From: Rutstroemia sp. NJR-2017a BVV2
Taxonomy: Eukaryota; Ascomycota; Leotiomycetes; Helotiales; Rutstroemiaceae
Assembly (NCBI GenBank): GCA_002946415.1
Contig: NJPS01000043.1
Coordinates: forward strand, 496,001 to 560,000
Reading direction: 5' to 3'
DNA length: 64,000 nucleotides
Shown: piece by piece, positions 34,090-44,679 of the stretch
Layout of the letters: every line of letters begins with the position of its first letter
How positions within the stretch are numbered: position 1 is the first letter of the stretch
Position numbers and translations under genes: made by a program
The notes under the pieces: model-generated
The model's input: only the letters and a program-made list of their open reading frames with translations
The model's database searches: none
Told to the model about the DNA's origin: nothing

Positions 34090-35442
34090 TTAGTAATATT
34101 CTGGTTTATTCATACTCTGGATGCGCTTACTTCTTCTGAGATCATGATCTGAAGGAATACATTCATCGTATCCTCGACCCTGAGCAATGCATCTTTTGCA
34201 CGGTCTCATCCTATCGCAGCCTTTCTTGTGGTGAGTGCAGTATGCGCAACGAAGTCCCGTCGTGAGATTCGTGTCTTCATCGCGGGGAAGAGAACTACTT
34301 GGAACGCTGGCTGGTTTCTCTAGGCCAAGCGCGGGGTTTCCTCCAAAGATTCTTGGGGCTGCTTCTCTAGCATTGCCTGCGCGCCTACGATTAGCGGATA
34401 AGTAAGCCAAGGGGGGGGAATACACACGTGTTAATAGTGCGCTCATCGATTGGGTTACCGAAGAGACCATCGGGGATGGATCATCCAAGTCCATGGAACC
34501 GTCATCTTCTGCACCAGTGTTTGATTCTTGGGTATGAAGACCGAACTGCTGCCTAGCTCTCTTTACTGAAGGTTCGTCTAGGTCGTACATGTGTTCACCG
34601 CGCTTGAGTATTTGAGGTCTGCGGACTTCAGGCTGTGGTGATGCAGGCTCTTGAAAGCCATAGAGATCTACACCGGGCTTGATCCTTGGACATTTTTGCG
34701 CCACTGTGGGTCGAAGCTTCTCAGACGATCGTTGTAAATCGTGAAGAGAAGCTGATTCTTTGAGTTTGCCAGAGGAACGAAGCAAACGCTCCGAAGAAGG
34801 AGTCGGAGGAGGAGATGGCGACGAAGAGGATTCCCATGAGTCGGAGTCTTCAGCCGGTGTTGTGGATCGGTTTCCGCTGCGAAGTGCCCGTGGCTGAGGT
34901 ACAGATGGCTTGGTCATGCGACGTTTTGCTTTGGCGTTTTGAACTCTGTTAGCAGAGGAAAACTTAGGACGACATATCAAAGGTGGTGTTGGGACTTTCA
35001 TCCCAGGAGGTATTTCCACAATGATCAACTCACCTGTATCAGCGCTCCCCTCGGACTCGCTGTGTACATCTTGCACATATCCATGAGGCTTCATTGGAGG
35101 CGGACGTTCTTTCACAATGAAACTCAGGTCATCTTCTGCCTGTTCTTCACTTGTCAACCCCCCAAAGAGTTTCTCGTCTTCCACTTCATCAGGGTCATAT
35201 TCGTCGTTGACTTCATCCTCTGGGCGAGTTTTGGTTCTTCTGGCTACTCGCGATTTCTTGAGCTGGTTCTGGCGCTTCATGTAATTGGCGGCGTATTCTT
35301 GTACGATTGCAATCGCTGGTTCCTGGTCTTGAGGTGGGAGCTTCTTGCGAATCAACCACATCAGGTTGTTGCCATACTCTTCTACGGTGGGATTTTCACC
35401 GGCGTTTGACGCCGATGCGTTTGCCTGTTTGCGTCCGGACAT
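34090..35442 (-). CDS. putative nuclear regulator with C-terminal Zn2Cys6 cluster
   Basis: 450 aa if read through, starting at MSGRKQANAS. The upstream in-frame ATG at 35466 adds 8 residues. The N-terminal part has a helical segment, YGNNLMWLIRKKLP...AIVQEYAANYMKRQ. The middle is long, acidic and Ser/Pro-rich (disordered), with several basic patches. Near the end, at about residues 399-428, six cysteines have spacing C-x2-C-x6-C-x5-C-x2-C-x9-C (CAYCTHHKKGC...), close to the fungal binuclear zinc cluster, followed by a basic DLRRSKR and only 22 residues in all. A 51-nt GTGTGT...GCTAAT...CGCAG segment (34377-34427) is a probable intron. It is a multiple of three, so coding continues either way, with the predicted product at 433 aa if removed. 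Targets unknown. Confidence 0.75.
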   Translation of the reverse strand: MSGRKQANASASNAGENPTVEEYGNNLMWLIRKKLPPQDQEPAIAIVQEYAANYMKRQNQLKKSRVARRTKTRPEDEVNDEYDPDEVEDEKLFGGLTSEEQAEDDLSFIVKERPPPMKPHGYVQDVHSESEGSADTGELIIVEIPPGMKVPTPPLICRPKFSSANRVQNAKAKRRMTKPSVPQPRALRSGNRSTTPAEDSDSWESSSSPSPPPTPSSERLLRSSGKLKESASLHDLQRSSEKLRPTVAQKCPRIKPGVDLYGFQEPASPQPEVRRPQILKRGEHMYDLDEPSVKRARQQFGLHTQESNTGAEDDGSMDLDDPSPMVSSVTQSMSALLTRVYSPPLAYLSANRRRAGNAREAAPRIFGGNPALGLEKPASVPSSSLPRDEDTNLTTGLRCAYCTHHKKGCDRMRPCKRCIAQGRGYDECIPSDHDLRRSKRIQSMNKPEYY

Positions 35443-36571
35443 TGTGAAACGAGGTTCGATATACACCTAAGAATACGTCAGTAAATGATGACGAAACTGC
35501 AGGTGATACAGCCAAGGAAAATTAAAGAAACTCGATATTCCTTGCGAAGGTTGAATATTGCAGTGGCATAAAACAGATTGGCCGATGTTAATATCCAAAA
35601 AGGGGAGCCTTACACGTGATTATTTTGCCGTTGCGAAATATGTGTGTTGTGGAAAGCTTAACTTTGATGGCGGAGAAAGAACAAAGGATTCGTTTTCTTT
35701 GTGGGAAATCATTGACCTTATATACACAATTCTTGTTGTTGTTCAGTTTGGTCTTTGTCTCTTTCAGCATTGTTCAGATGGTTGCCTGTCATTGGTCGAG
35801 AAACCCATTTCAGACCGCTGTACAGGTAACTGCTGCTCCGGTATCGTTCAGGTATCCGCGGGGGAATTTAAGAAGCACGTGCACTGATTTGCTAGAGTCA
35901 GCGGAATCTACCATCGGTTCCTTGTGAATTGGGTGGCCAGGTCCATTTCTAAGTTTTTCAAGTGTTTGGAAGTGTACCCCGCGTTTGCACCTTGTGTCTA
36001 GATGGGAAGATTAATGTGTTTGAGATAAAATGACTTGATTCTTTCTAGCTGATGAGTAAATATGGACTTTTTGTCCTAGCAGTTTAATACGCCATAAAAA
36101 ATTACCAGAAGGACTGCTGCAAGTAGGTGAGTTCCATAGTGCTGCTGATACGTTGCCCGAAACGCCATATCGTTACAAGGCTGAGTGTTTTTTATACACA
36201 ATCACGAGCGATGACGGAGGATACAATGAGAGCATGAGTTTCTGAATATTGAGAATCCGCTACCAGAATGAAGGAAAGAGTATGTAAAAAGAGCTGGAAT
36301 GAAGCTGGATCGACGTCTAGGGTCGCTACCCCTTTCGTCGACGATGGCCCGTGCGTCATGTCCTATTGATGCAGCACCTTGACTGGTGCTTCATTCGCAT
36401 ATGCCTAGAAAATGCCCATAGTATCCAGAAAATACACCCTGTGTGTTCGCTTCTCGCTGAGATCAAAGAGGTGGCCTCAATCGATGTCTCGTCCAAAGTT
36501 CTTCGCACCAACCAAAAGTCCACACATGGCTGCACCATCGCCCCATTCGGCAGCCTTGTCCTACTGCCAGG
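35443..36571. other. intergenic, no gene supported
   Basis: Short plus-strand frames (35558-35927, 36351-36609) have no motif and A/T-rich composition. The promoter of the minus-strand regulator lies at its left end. Confidence 0.45.
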
Positions 36572-37024
36572 CTACTGGCGTCTTTGATGCGGTCTGGGCT
36601 TCCTTCTAACTGGTATAAAAAGCTTTTCGATTTCTCTCTCAAAAGCTTTCTTTCTTTTCCGAGCCCCCTCTTCTTTCTGTGCCTCGTTCGTCACTTCGAC
36701 TGGATGAATGTCTTCGATGGCTTCGATCTTTCTCTTCAGACCCGACGACTCCTGTTTAGATGAGGTAGCTGGAGGATCTAGCGTCTCTTCCCGGTCAACT
36801 AGCGCTTTATCTCTGTTTTCATCTCTCTCTCTGTGCTCAAGGTCTTTCTCCCATCCTTCGGCATCTGCGCCCACTTTTTCGGTTTCTGAACTCTGACCAC
36901 GCAGTGTCGCAGGTAGTTCTGAGGTTGGTTGCTGCGCGCGGTTGCTCTGCCTTAAGAGATAATTCATTGACATTTTGCCCTCCTTGTCCTCGTTGGGATT
37001 TTGGTTGAAGATCTTGTCGGACAT
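36572..37024 (-). CDS. hypothetical charged protein
   Basis: A single frame of 150 aa. It begins MSDKIFNQNPNEDKEGK and continues with SMNYLLRQSNRAQQ. The rest is dominated by Glu, Lys, Arg and Asp (EGWEKDLEHRERDENRDKAL), with a basic KRK patch (GARKRKKAFEREIEKL) and a basic C-terminus that could act as a nuclear signal. It is probably disordered or coiled. No domain recognised. Composition and a clean ATG context support coding, but it could be a partial exon. Confidence 0.5.
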   Translation of the reverse strand: MSDKIFNQNPNEDKEGKMSMNYLLRQSNRAQQPTSELPATLRGQSSETEKVGADAEGWEKDLEHRERDENRDKALVDREETLDPPATSSKQESSGLKRKIEAIEDIHPVEVTNEAQKEEGARKRKKAFEREIEKLFIPVRRKPRPHQRRQ

Positions 37025-37540
37025 TGTGCGATTATGAAGGATCTGATGTCGATGAGGGGTGCTGTGGCAGTTGACTGCATTTATCTGAGGTGACAGTGAG
37101 GTCGAAGCCTGAATCTTTGGGTTGGAGTCGCCTGAATTTGGAAGGACTGTACGATATCTGAAAAGTATCTCAGTGTCGATTTTCTGATCACGCAGAGTTC
37201 TTCTATCAGGCTATCACGTAGTAAAATCACTCGCTTTCCTGAAAAGATAAAATTGATGGTATTTGAACAGAATTCTGGGCAGGACAGTTGGACGATGAGT
37301 TGCTCAGAAGTCATGGCGGCGCATGCTCGGTGATATTACGATGCCCCTGGCAATCGAGAACTCGTATTATTGGATTTAGGAAGATACTTTCTTCAGTGAA
37401 TTAAAAAACGGCGACCATGTGATGGAGAGCGAGACCGGAATCAACGTTGAAACGCTTTTAGATTAGAAGGACGGCAAGTGTCTGGCGCTGATAGGTGATA
37501 AGAGCTTTAAACCTTGGGGGGCCAACGTGGGTTTCTTTGA
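37025..37540. other. intergenic; weak open frame 37081-37314 (minus)
   Basis: The 77-codon minus-strand frame MTSEQLIVQLSCPEFCSN... could be a short gene or exon, but has no family match that I recognise. Otherwise nothing. Confidence 0.3.
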
Positions 37541-37710
37541 CCTCTTGGAGGGTACGGCGTATCTCAAGATGTTGCTATTTCGAAACGATACATATCTGGA
37601 TAATAAAAACACTATAATATCTTAGAGTGTTAAAAATATTTGTCTCATAATAATAACTAGCCGCAACATATTGTCCCAAATCGGCCTGTTTTTTTCCCCC
37701 TCTGAAGAGG
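37541..37710. mobile_element. MITE-like element, copy D (one good end)
   Basis: The right end, reverse complemented, reads CCTCTTCAGAGG, then AAAAAAACAGGCCGATTTGG and GACAATATG, matching the family terminus. Internally it has ACTATAATATC and A/T-rich sequence like the others. The opposite end has only CCTCTTGGAGGG at 37541, without the AACAGGCCGAT block, so that terminus is lost or the element is truncated. Confidence 0.65.
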
Positions 37711-38409
37711 CAGGGACGGGGGTAAGATCATGATGGTTGCGAGTTGGAGTATTGGTATATGTGAGCAACTGCCCACTGAAAGCTAGACTTGAACGTTCAT
37801 GGGAGATGGACTTGAATGGATATCCCACGATTATCATTCGGAGGAAGTTCTTGATTAGCACAAGTGATTTGAAGGCATTCTGGCACGAAATATCATTGAT
37901 TCATTTATTTGAAGTCTTCCTGTCGTACGTAGCTATTTATCGTAGACCAAGCAAAAGCAACGAGAAGTATTATCCCAACCTCATATTCCACCACTGGCAT
38001 GTATGATTTATCGTCCGCGATAGAGCGCAACCTTTTCCCAGTCAGTTAACACTTCATATGATTTGGTATCACCCCAGATCAACTTACCGACACGAGAGGA
38101 GGAGACCAGCTGCGTTTCAAGTTACTTCCAGCGAAAAACGGACCAAGGCGTAAGTCTTAATTACCACCTTTCGAGCCATGTTTATATTAGCAGTATTCTT
38201 ATTGTTCTTGCTTGTGCGCATATCTGGTGCTGTTGACGAGGGCGTGTCTAATGACCTCCAATGCAGGTGAGGGAAGCTTGAAAGCCATCCATGAGCCCGA
38301 TCTGGGACCCGCAGATGCTGGAGATTTCTCCTGAGCATCTGCCGGAACGCTGTTTTGTGCTTTAGGGGTGGAGGAATATATACCTGTTGGAAAACCAGCG
38401 TTGGCAGGA
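37711..38409. other. intergenic, nothing recognised
   Basis: Only short frames. Flanks MITE copy D on its right. Confidence 0.4.
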
Positions 38410-38730
38410 CTAGACAGGGTTGGATTTCAGTATACGATCTTGCGGGACTTTCATTGGCATTTTCAAGCGGACAACCAAGATTCGACTGGTCGACACGTAG
38501 CGGGATCCAGTAACTGGGTTGAGCATAGCTCTGCGATACGAAGTAATGGGTCCGTCAGGTAAGAACGTACGTAGTTTTTTGGCAGGTGGAGGTCCTTGGG
38601 TCGTTGGAACTTTTTGAACGGAATCCAGAGACGGCGAGGTAGCGCCGGTGCCATTATTGGTGGTTTCTGACTTTGACTCGATGGGTTTTGATATGTTCTC
38701 AAGCTTTTTAGCTGACCTGGTTTGAGCCAT
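38410..38730 (-). CDS. hypothetical small basic protein
   Basis: A 106-aa frame beginning MAQTRSAKKLENISKPIESK. The N-terminal half is Ser/Thr/Lys-rich and probably disordered; the second half contains KKLRTFLPDGPITSYRRAML and ends ...DRILKSNPV. The frame is also open for about 40 codons upstream of the ATG (FLSDIKLVAVFSNKIFSNKI), so the true start or an upstream exon may differ. A further coding-like minus frame lies upstream at 38883-39068 and could be an exon of the same gene. Function unknown. Confidence 0.4.
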   Translation of the reverse strand: MAQTRSAKKLENISKPIESKSETTNNGTGATSPSLDSVQKVPTTQGPPPAKKLRTFLPDGPITSYRRAMLNPVTGSRYVSTSRILVVRLKMPMKVPQDRILKSNPV

Positions 38731-40365
38731 GTCGACGAACTGTGGTAGTTTTGATATGTTGTAGAGGATTTTGTTGCTGAATATTTTGTTGCTGAAGACG
38801 GCAACGAGTTTGATGTCACTTAGGAATATTGACTCGATAATTTCGTCTTTTCATTAGTGCGTGCCAGACCATGTTATCGAGGCTACCCTTGCTCTCTAGA
38901 GGGGGCGTATGATTTAGGATTAGTTAAGTCCAAGTGAATGGTGAGGGATTTGGAATTGAACTTCCGAGGGAGAATTGAAGGCCCCCTCAAGTCTTCAAGT
39001 ACATAGAACTCTTGCGAATGTGGATCTAGATCCGTGGTTGCTTTCGATATGCTCGATTTGGTACCCATTGCATATGTAGATCATGAGTGATGATAGAGAG
39101 CTGTTGCGGAGGAATAACATCATGAGCTACTTCTGCGGCTCTGCCACTACCAAGCCTTCACGATTGACTTCAAAATTCGGTAGCAGACAGTAAATGTGTA
39201 TGCACTAATGGGACACAGCTCTTTCGCAAGCATCACACCTGGGTTAAATACTGAAACGCCCACCATGGGGACCATTTCGAACTTCGAGGCACAGCTAAAG
39301 ATATAATGCAGCTTTAGTTGTAACCTCGTCCTCATCTGCACTTGAAGCCCCATTCTTACCTCTCTGCCCGGGCCGCCATCTCTTGCATCTCCCGTTCTTT
39401 GGCTTGGCCTCTAATTCCCAACAACTTCATGCACACAGTATTTACAAGGGCTTTGATTAGATGGCGTAGGCATATGCATATTCAAGTGCAGATGACCAAC
39501 TGTGCCGAGTCGGCGACTGCTACGATCTAGACTAAGTCTCGGGGGGCTGCATTATAGTAACATTGGGTGCCTACCCTCCGTGATCGGGATGAGTGGCGTG
39601 CGAGGACTCGCCGAGGAGGAGGACCCTCCTGTCCTAAGATAGACATCATCGATGGTGAATATGATTATTAAAATTAGGGGTGGGGAATGATTGATTCCGC
39701 TTTCTACGCGGTGGTGGCAACCTGCGAGAACTCTGACTTGGATTGCGATAATACTTCGGATGAGGTTCATGAACGGGAAAGTAGACATGCGGCCCATAGA
39801 GGAAATATTCTTACTTGGTATCCAATAATCTGGCAACGGCCGTGGATATGCTCCCGACGAAATGGAGGCACTTCAGCCTCCAAGAGTTATTCCTCGAGAG
39901 CTGTTAGAGCTGGCTAAACACACAGGCAGTATGTTAGTAATTCAGTGCAACCATACGTGCCTTCACAGTATGATATATTATGGCGGACGCATAGAAAGCT
40001 CGGAAGATGCTACCATACAGTTTGAGTGCAAAATTTGCATGGTGCAGTTGGCACTCGGCCGTAAGATAAAACACCAAGTATTGAATCGCTGCTAGATACT
40101 GGATATATATGCCGAGAAGCAAAGAAGAAAGGCTCTAATTGTTGTTGCACGTTATTCTTCAGCATAAAATTCCTCGAATCAAAATACATCTGCCAGGAAG
40201 CCTTCAAAGTGGCCGCTATAATACATGAGTGGCAGTCAAATGACCAACGGGGCGGTTAGATGGGGAAACGTCCAAAAATAGATTTGTGGAGGACGATAAA
40301 CATGGTCTATGTGAGTCAGGTAGAGGAGATATTTGCAGCAGCAGTTTGAATGATAATCATGAATG
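38731..40365. other. intergenic, possible exon at 38883-39068 (minus)
   Basis: The minus frame at 38883-39068 (MGTKSSISKATTDLDPHSQE...) has reasonable codon use and no motif. Plus-strand frames at 39687-40095 are not convincing. No repeats or RNA genes were recognised. Confidence 0.3.
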
Positions 40366-41727
40366 CTATGCCAACTTTTTCCATCCCGAAGTTCCAAGTA
40401 TTCCACCGTCTGCTGCTTCAGGGTCGATAGACCACTGCTTTCTAGCAAGAAATCCAAGTTCGCTTCTCCAACCTGCTTCCCACATCTCAATGCCTGTCCA
40501 TGCAATCATCGCAGCATTATCTGTACAGAACTTCGGTGGTGGAAAAAGTAACCGCATATCTCCATAGCCTCGTGAATCTAGAATCGACCTCAAGATATGC
40601 TTCAGGTATTGATTACTGGCAACTCCACCCGATACGACGAGGGTTCGGACATTTTCCAGCGATGAGGACTCTAGCGCAATGATTACCCTTGACGCAAGGT
40701 GTTCGAATGCAACACTCATAGTTTTACGAGCTAAAAGTCTCCGCTCTGCCAGATCTGAAGTTGGTCTATGCTTCATAATCTCTTTCGCCTTGCTGCCGAT
40801 CCCAGAGAAGGAAAACGCCGAGTCAAACGTTCTAATGCCCCCTGGCCCAGGATTGAGGAATGGTGGATTGATACTCCAGCCGTATTCGGTAGATTCCGAG
40901 ACTGGTGATAGACTTTTGGTAGGAGGACGGTATTCGTAAGACAAACTTGAGTCCGGGAAAGCAAAACTTTCTAGTAAACCTCCGTAGGCAACATTCGCAG
41001 CAGCTTTGATGACTGATTCAGGGAGGATATCTCGGGCAGCTTTGTCAATCATATTGCCAAGAGCGGTATCCGTGGTACTGGCTAATATTTTGTGATTACA
41101 CAGATCCCGAGAATGAACAAGCATAGTATTTCCACCGGACACAAGTAATGAAAGAAAGGGATAGGGGGGGTCATTGTCGTGTCTTTCATCTGGACTGCTC
41201 TCATTAGCATGCAGAGCTGAGACCATTCTCGGCGTTAGAGCGTGAGCTTGCATATGGTTTACACCCAAGATAGGCACCTGCCATGCCACAGCTAGACCTT
41301 TCGCCGTGTCCACACCCGTGATAAGATTAGCTCGCATGCCGGGGCCTCGCGTGACTGTGACAAAATCTGGCTTCTTGCGCAGGCTGGGACCATTTTCGGA
41401 GGAGATGAGAATCGTATCTGCCAATCCTGCTGTCGGGGACTGTAAAGGCAAACTCTCTAGTGCTTTGCTTACTAGACCTGCAAGCTTTTCCTGGTGAGAT
41501 TCATGTGCTACAATAGGTTGCACTCCGCCATGTTCGCGGCTGTCCGAAGTAATCCTGGAGTTGAAGTGTAAGGAAGCAGATTTGTTTTCATGTTTTTCAA
41601 GGACGGCTACACCGGTGTCATCGCATGATGTCTCGATTGCTAAGGTTAGAAGTCCCCGGTGGAATTGTCGACTGACCGGCCGTTCAACAGAGTAGGCGCG
41701 TCTGGAGACAAGCCATATTGACTTCAT
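40366..41727 (-). CDS. QRI7: mitochondrial tRNA N6-adenosine threonylcarbamoyltransferase (Qri7/OSGEPL1 type)
   Basis: An intronless 453-aa protein of the Kae1/TsaD family. The N-terminus is rich in Arg and Ser (MKSIWLVSRRAYSVERPVSR), as a mitochondrial presequence. Family motifs run in order: LAIETSCDDTGVAV, EHGGVQPIVAHESHQE, VTRGPGMRANLITGVDTAKG, GVNHMQAHALTPR with the two metal-binding His, LLVSGGNTML, ALGNMIDKAARDI, LVVSGGVASNQYL and PPKFCTDNAAMIAWTG. It transfers the threonylcarbamoyl group to A37 of ANN-decoding mitochondrial tRNAs. The mitochondrial form acts alone, without KEOPS partners. All key motifs are present, with the insertion between them typical of fungal forms. Confidence 0.95.
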   Translation of the reverse strand: MKSIWLVSRRAYSVERPVSRQFHRGLLTLAIETSCDDTGVAVLEKHENKSASLHFNSRITSDSREHGGVQPIVAHESHQEKLAGLVSKALESLPLQSPTAGLADTILISSENGPSLRKKPDFVTVTRGPGMRANLITGVDTAKGLAVAWQVPILGVNHMQAHALTPRMVSALHANESSPDERHDNDPPYPFLSLLVSGGNTMLVHSRDLCNHKILASTTDTALGNMIDKAARDILPESVIKAAANVAYGGLLESFAFPDSSLSYEYRPPTKSLSPVSESTEYGWSINPPFLNPGPGGIRTFDSAFSFSGIGSKAKEIMKHRPTSDLAERRLLARKTMSVAFEHLASRVIIALESSSLENVRTLVVSGGVASNQYLKHILRSILDSRGYGDMRLLFPPPKFCTDNAAMIAWTGIEMWEAGWRSELGFLARKQWSIDPEAADGGILGTSGWKKLA

Positions 41728-42197
41728 CTAGTGGATGCAATACTCAATTGAGTTTCTGTAGTTTTATATTGTGTTGACGATGGTAACAAGAGAAAAATTG
41801 TACCTATGTTTCCATCGTCGACGTTTGCACGGCTAGACCAAATTCGTGAAGCGAGCGCCACAAGGAGGCCCCACTTAGCCACACGTCAACCACCCCGCAA
41901 CTGAAACCCTTGCAACGGCTGTCATCCATACACACTATATTGCGATGACGCCAACATTATTACCAGCACGCAAATCTGCAGCAAGCCTTGGAAATACCAT
42001 GCTATTCCCACCCGCCTGCGTGGGTGTCGGTTCCTTCAACATCAAAATGTTTCTCTTCTATCTTTACTCTCTCACTCTTGCTCCCACTCTCGCTCTCACT
42101 CCTTGTCTATCTCCGACTCTCACAGAATTCTACCTCTTGCCAGTGTCTGCAGTTACACTATACGGAAGCTAACGCTAGGTACAATCTCTAATGCAGC
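41728..42197. other. divergent promoter region
   Basis: About 470 bp separates the starts of QRI7 (minus) and the DUF3292 gene (plus). It contains pyrimidine-rich runs (CTCTCACTCTTGCTCCC) typical of fungal core promoters. Confidence 0.45.
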
Positions 42198-44339
42198 ATG
42201 GCTGTTACGGATATTGAGGGTGCGAATACCTCGACTTCTCCAAGGCAGAGTGTCGAGAGTTTACGATCACGGGCAAAGACAAAAACGAAACAACTTCTTC
42301 ATCTAGAAACATCGACCGCATCGCACGAATTTAACTCGACTCCCGATCCCAACGAAGTTGCTACGAAAGAAGTCAACGATGATCTTGCCTTCAATCCGAG
42401 CAAGCTCACAAGCAAGTCAACACCGAAACACACTTGGAAGGACGAAGAAAATGGCAATGTCTTCCAGGATGTTATGCACGCGATTATTCACCCCAGAGCT
42501 TCTGCCAAATCCAGAGCACGCAAGAAAACTGCTGCTTATATGGCCGACAACCAGCATACTTTGACACGGAATGAGTATCTTGACTTCCTGGACGAGCACA
42601 ACGAATTGGAGGACCTGGAGGATGATTTGCACGAAAGCGATAGCGAGATCACGAAACTAGAAAAGAAGGAAGACATTGATCAACACCAGAGAAACATCGA
42701 GAGGATCGAGAAGAAGATCAAGAGCATACGTGTTGCCTGGATCACAGGGAGACATGTCGAGCGTGTCCGAGCTGTGGATCATCGCCCACCACCCTATCCA
42801 GGAGACGAATATTTCGAAACCGCAGACGAGCATGGATACACTGAGTTTCATTGGGAGAACTGGATTTCGCATGTGAGTCTTACTAAAGTGGGCCCATAAT
42901 CATGCTGCCGCCTGCGAGTACAAGTGTACAGCAGCAAGTGGTCTTTCAAACGAATAGACCCTTCCGCTTCTTGCTCCTCTCAAGCAATGCAAGCTAAACG
43001 AGAATCAGAAAATTTTAGTAAATTGTTACAATTTTACTGCGCAATACATAGACGATTTTGACGAGCTTCCATTCGACCCCACTACTCTACGCAAACGCGT
43101 TGCGCGTCTCATCGCAGTCAGCGGATCTTTCCAACAATGGATTATGAGCCTCCGACAGATATACAGGTGGGAGGATCCATATCGTACGGGCCGGTGGTTT
43201 GCTTTATATATTTTTCTATGGTATACCCAGTACATAATGACATTTGTCGTAAGCAGAATTCCCGTCTATCTTAACCAACAAAGAACTGACAACGCCAGTA
43301 TTCATACATAATCTATTTCACAGTAATGAATTGGTATTACCCCTCCACGGTGAAAGCGCTCCGGGAAGAAGTAGAGAGATCCTCTAGTCGAGAAGCGACG
43401 GCTTGGAAAGCCGGCGAAGCAATGGACAAGCACGGTAAGTATGATTGGCTAGGACCTGTTCTGGATGAAATTGGTCCGTCGCTGCAATTGCAAATTATGG
43501 ATCTGGCCAACCTGATGGAAGTGTGGTCAAACTTCTACCACTATGTCCGTCCAAAACAGACTTTCTACACGCTTTGCCTCTTGACCGTTGTTGCCCTCAT
43601 CGCCGGGCTTACATCAATGGAGTTTAGTATGAAGCTATTCTGGCTCATTATTGGTGTTATTTATTTCGGCTGCTGGCCAGTTGCGTCTCTCACTCCGCGC
43701 TACCGTCTCATTGTATCACCACTCAGGTGGGGTTTCTGGGGTATACCAACCGACGCTGAGTGGGCCATGCAGTACTTGCAAGAACGGGCTGCGGCGGCGT
43801 TGGAAGAAATTGGTCGACGACCGTCGACGCAAACTCAGCTTGCGAAAGAAGCACTAGAAGAACCAAAAGACGACTCAGAATCCTTCCATTCTGCAACCGA
43901 GGAAACGCCCGATGTTGAGGAGCGAGATATCTTATCCTTCACATGCACTTACGGCCACGTTCCTGGTCGCCTCGTGATGTCGACAACATCTTTACGCTTC
44001 GAGCCAGCAGCGCTGACTAAGATTATCGACGCCGGTACCTTCAACAAGCCCTTCAGTGAATTAGTCGAAATGACCAAATTGCAAAGTCATGATGACAGTG
44101 CGGATCCATTAGGCGCAACATCTGCGGTCAAAGACAAATTGGAATTGAGATTTATGGGCAAGGAAGAAGGTGTGCACGAATATGAGTTGAGGCAGAACGA
44201 GAACACGCAGGTTATCTTGATGGAGAACATGAAGCAGAGGGATAAAGCATTTAATGCTATCGTTGCATTCAGTGGGATTCAGTGGCAGTCGTTGCAAAGT
44301 GCGAAGAAAAGGGGGGACGACGACGAGAGAAGGAATTGA
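42198..44339 (+). CDS. DUF3292/GRAM-like membrane-associated protein
   Basis: Exons 42198-42872, about 43009-43248 and 43299-44339 encode about 651 aa. The N-terminal 150 residues are polar. A coiled coil follows (EHNELEDLEDDLHESDSEIT through EKKIKSIRVA), then VDHRPPPYPGDEYFE and FHWENWISH. After the first intron come YIDDFDELPFDP, RVARLIAVSGSFQQWI and WFALYIFLWYTQYIM, and after the second YSYIIYFTVMNWYYPSTV. Hydrophobic segments (TLCLLTVVALIAGL, LFWLIIGVIYFGCWPVASL) suggest membrane hairpins. The C-terminal part (ILSFTCTYGHVPGRLVMSTT) is GRAM-like, a lipid-binding fold. The acceptor of intron 1 (AATCAG, about 43008) is my best choice, not certain. Function is unassigned in fungi, possibly lipid-contact related. 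Confidence 0.85.
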
Positions 44340-44534
44340 GGTAGGAGGCGGCAAGAAGTAACTTATGAAATTTCATACATATACAAGTAATGTAACCTAA
44401 TTCAACAAGTAACATTGTAGCTCTGTTAGTCCTACTTGTTCTATTTGACATGCAATTCAAGACTCCCATTCCTCATGTAATTGTCAAACTTTCAAAATGG
44501 CACCTCTATTGAGATTCTTTCCCGATTGCTTGCT
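44340..44534. other. 3' flank of the DUF3292 gene
   Basis: A/T-rich 3' region with no feature recognised. Confidence 0.4.
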
Positions 44535-44679
44535 CTCTCCGGGGGAGAAAAAACAGGCCGATTTGGGACAATACACTTTGTGAAATGAATATACCGGTTG
44601 ATTCAATACATTATAGTGTTTTCATTGTCCAATTGTCTTTGAGGAATTGTTGTCGGCCTGTTATTTCTACGCCGGAGAG
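44535..44679. mobile_element. MITE-like element, copy E (best-preserved ends)
   Basis: The left end is CTCTCCGGGGGAGAAAAAAC followed by AGGCCGA. The right end, reverse complemented, is CTCTCCGGCGTAGAAATAAC followed by AGGCCGA. This gives a 27-bp inverted repeat with few mismatches. TTGCT immediately precedes the left end (44530-44534) and TTGCT follows the right end (44681-44685), so a 4-5-bp target duplication is possible. The core has ACATTATAGTGTTTTCATTG, shared with copies A, C and D. Inserted between the 3' end of the DUF3292 gene and the HET gene. Confidence 0.85.
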
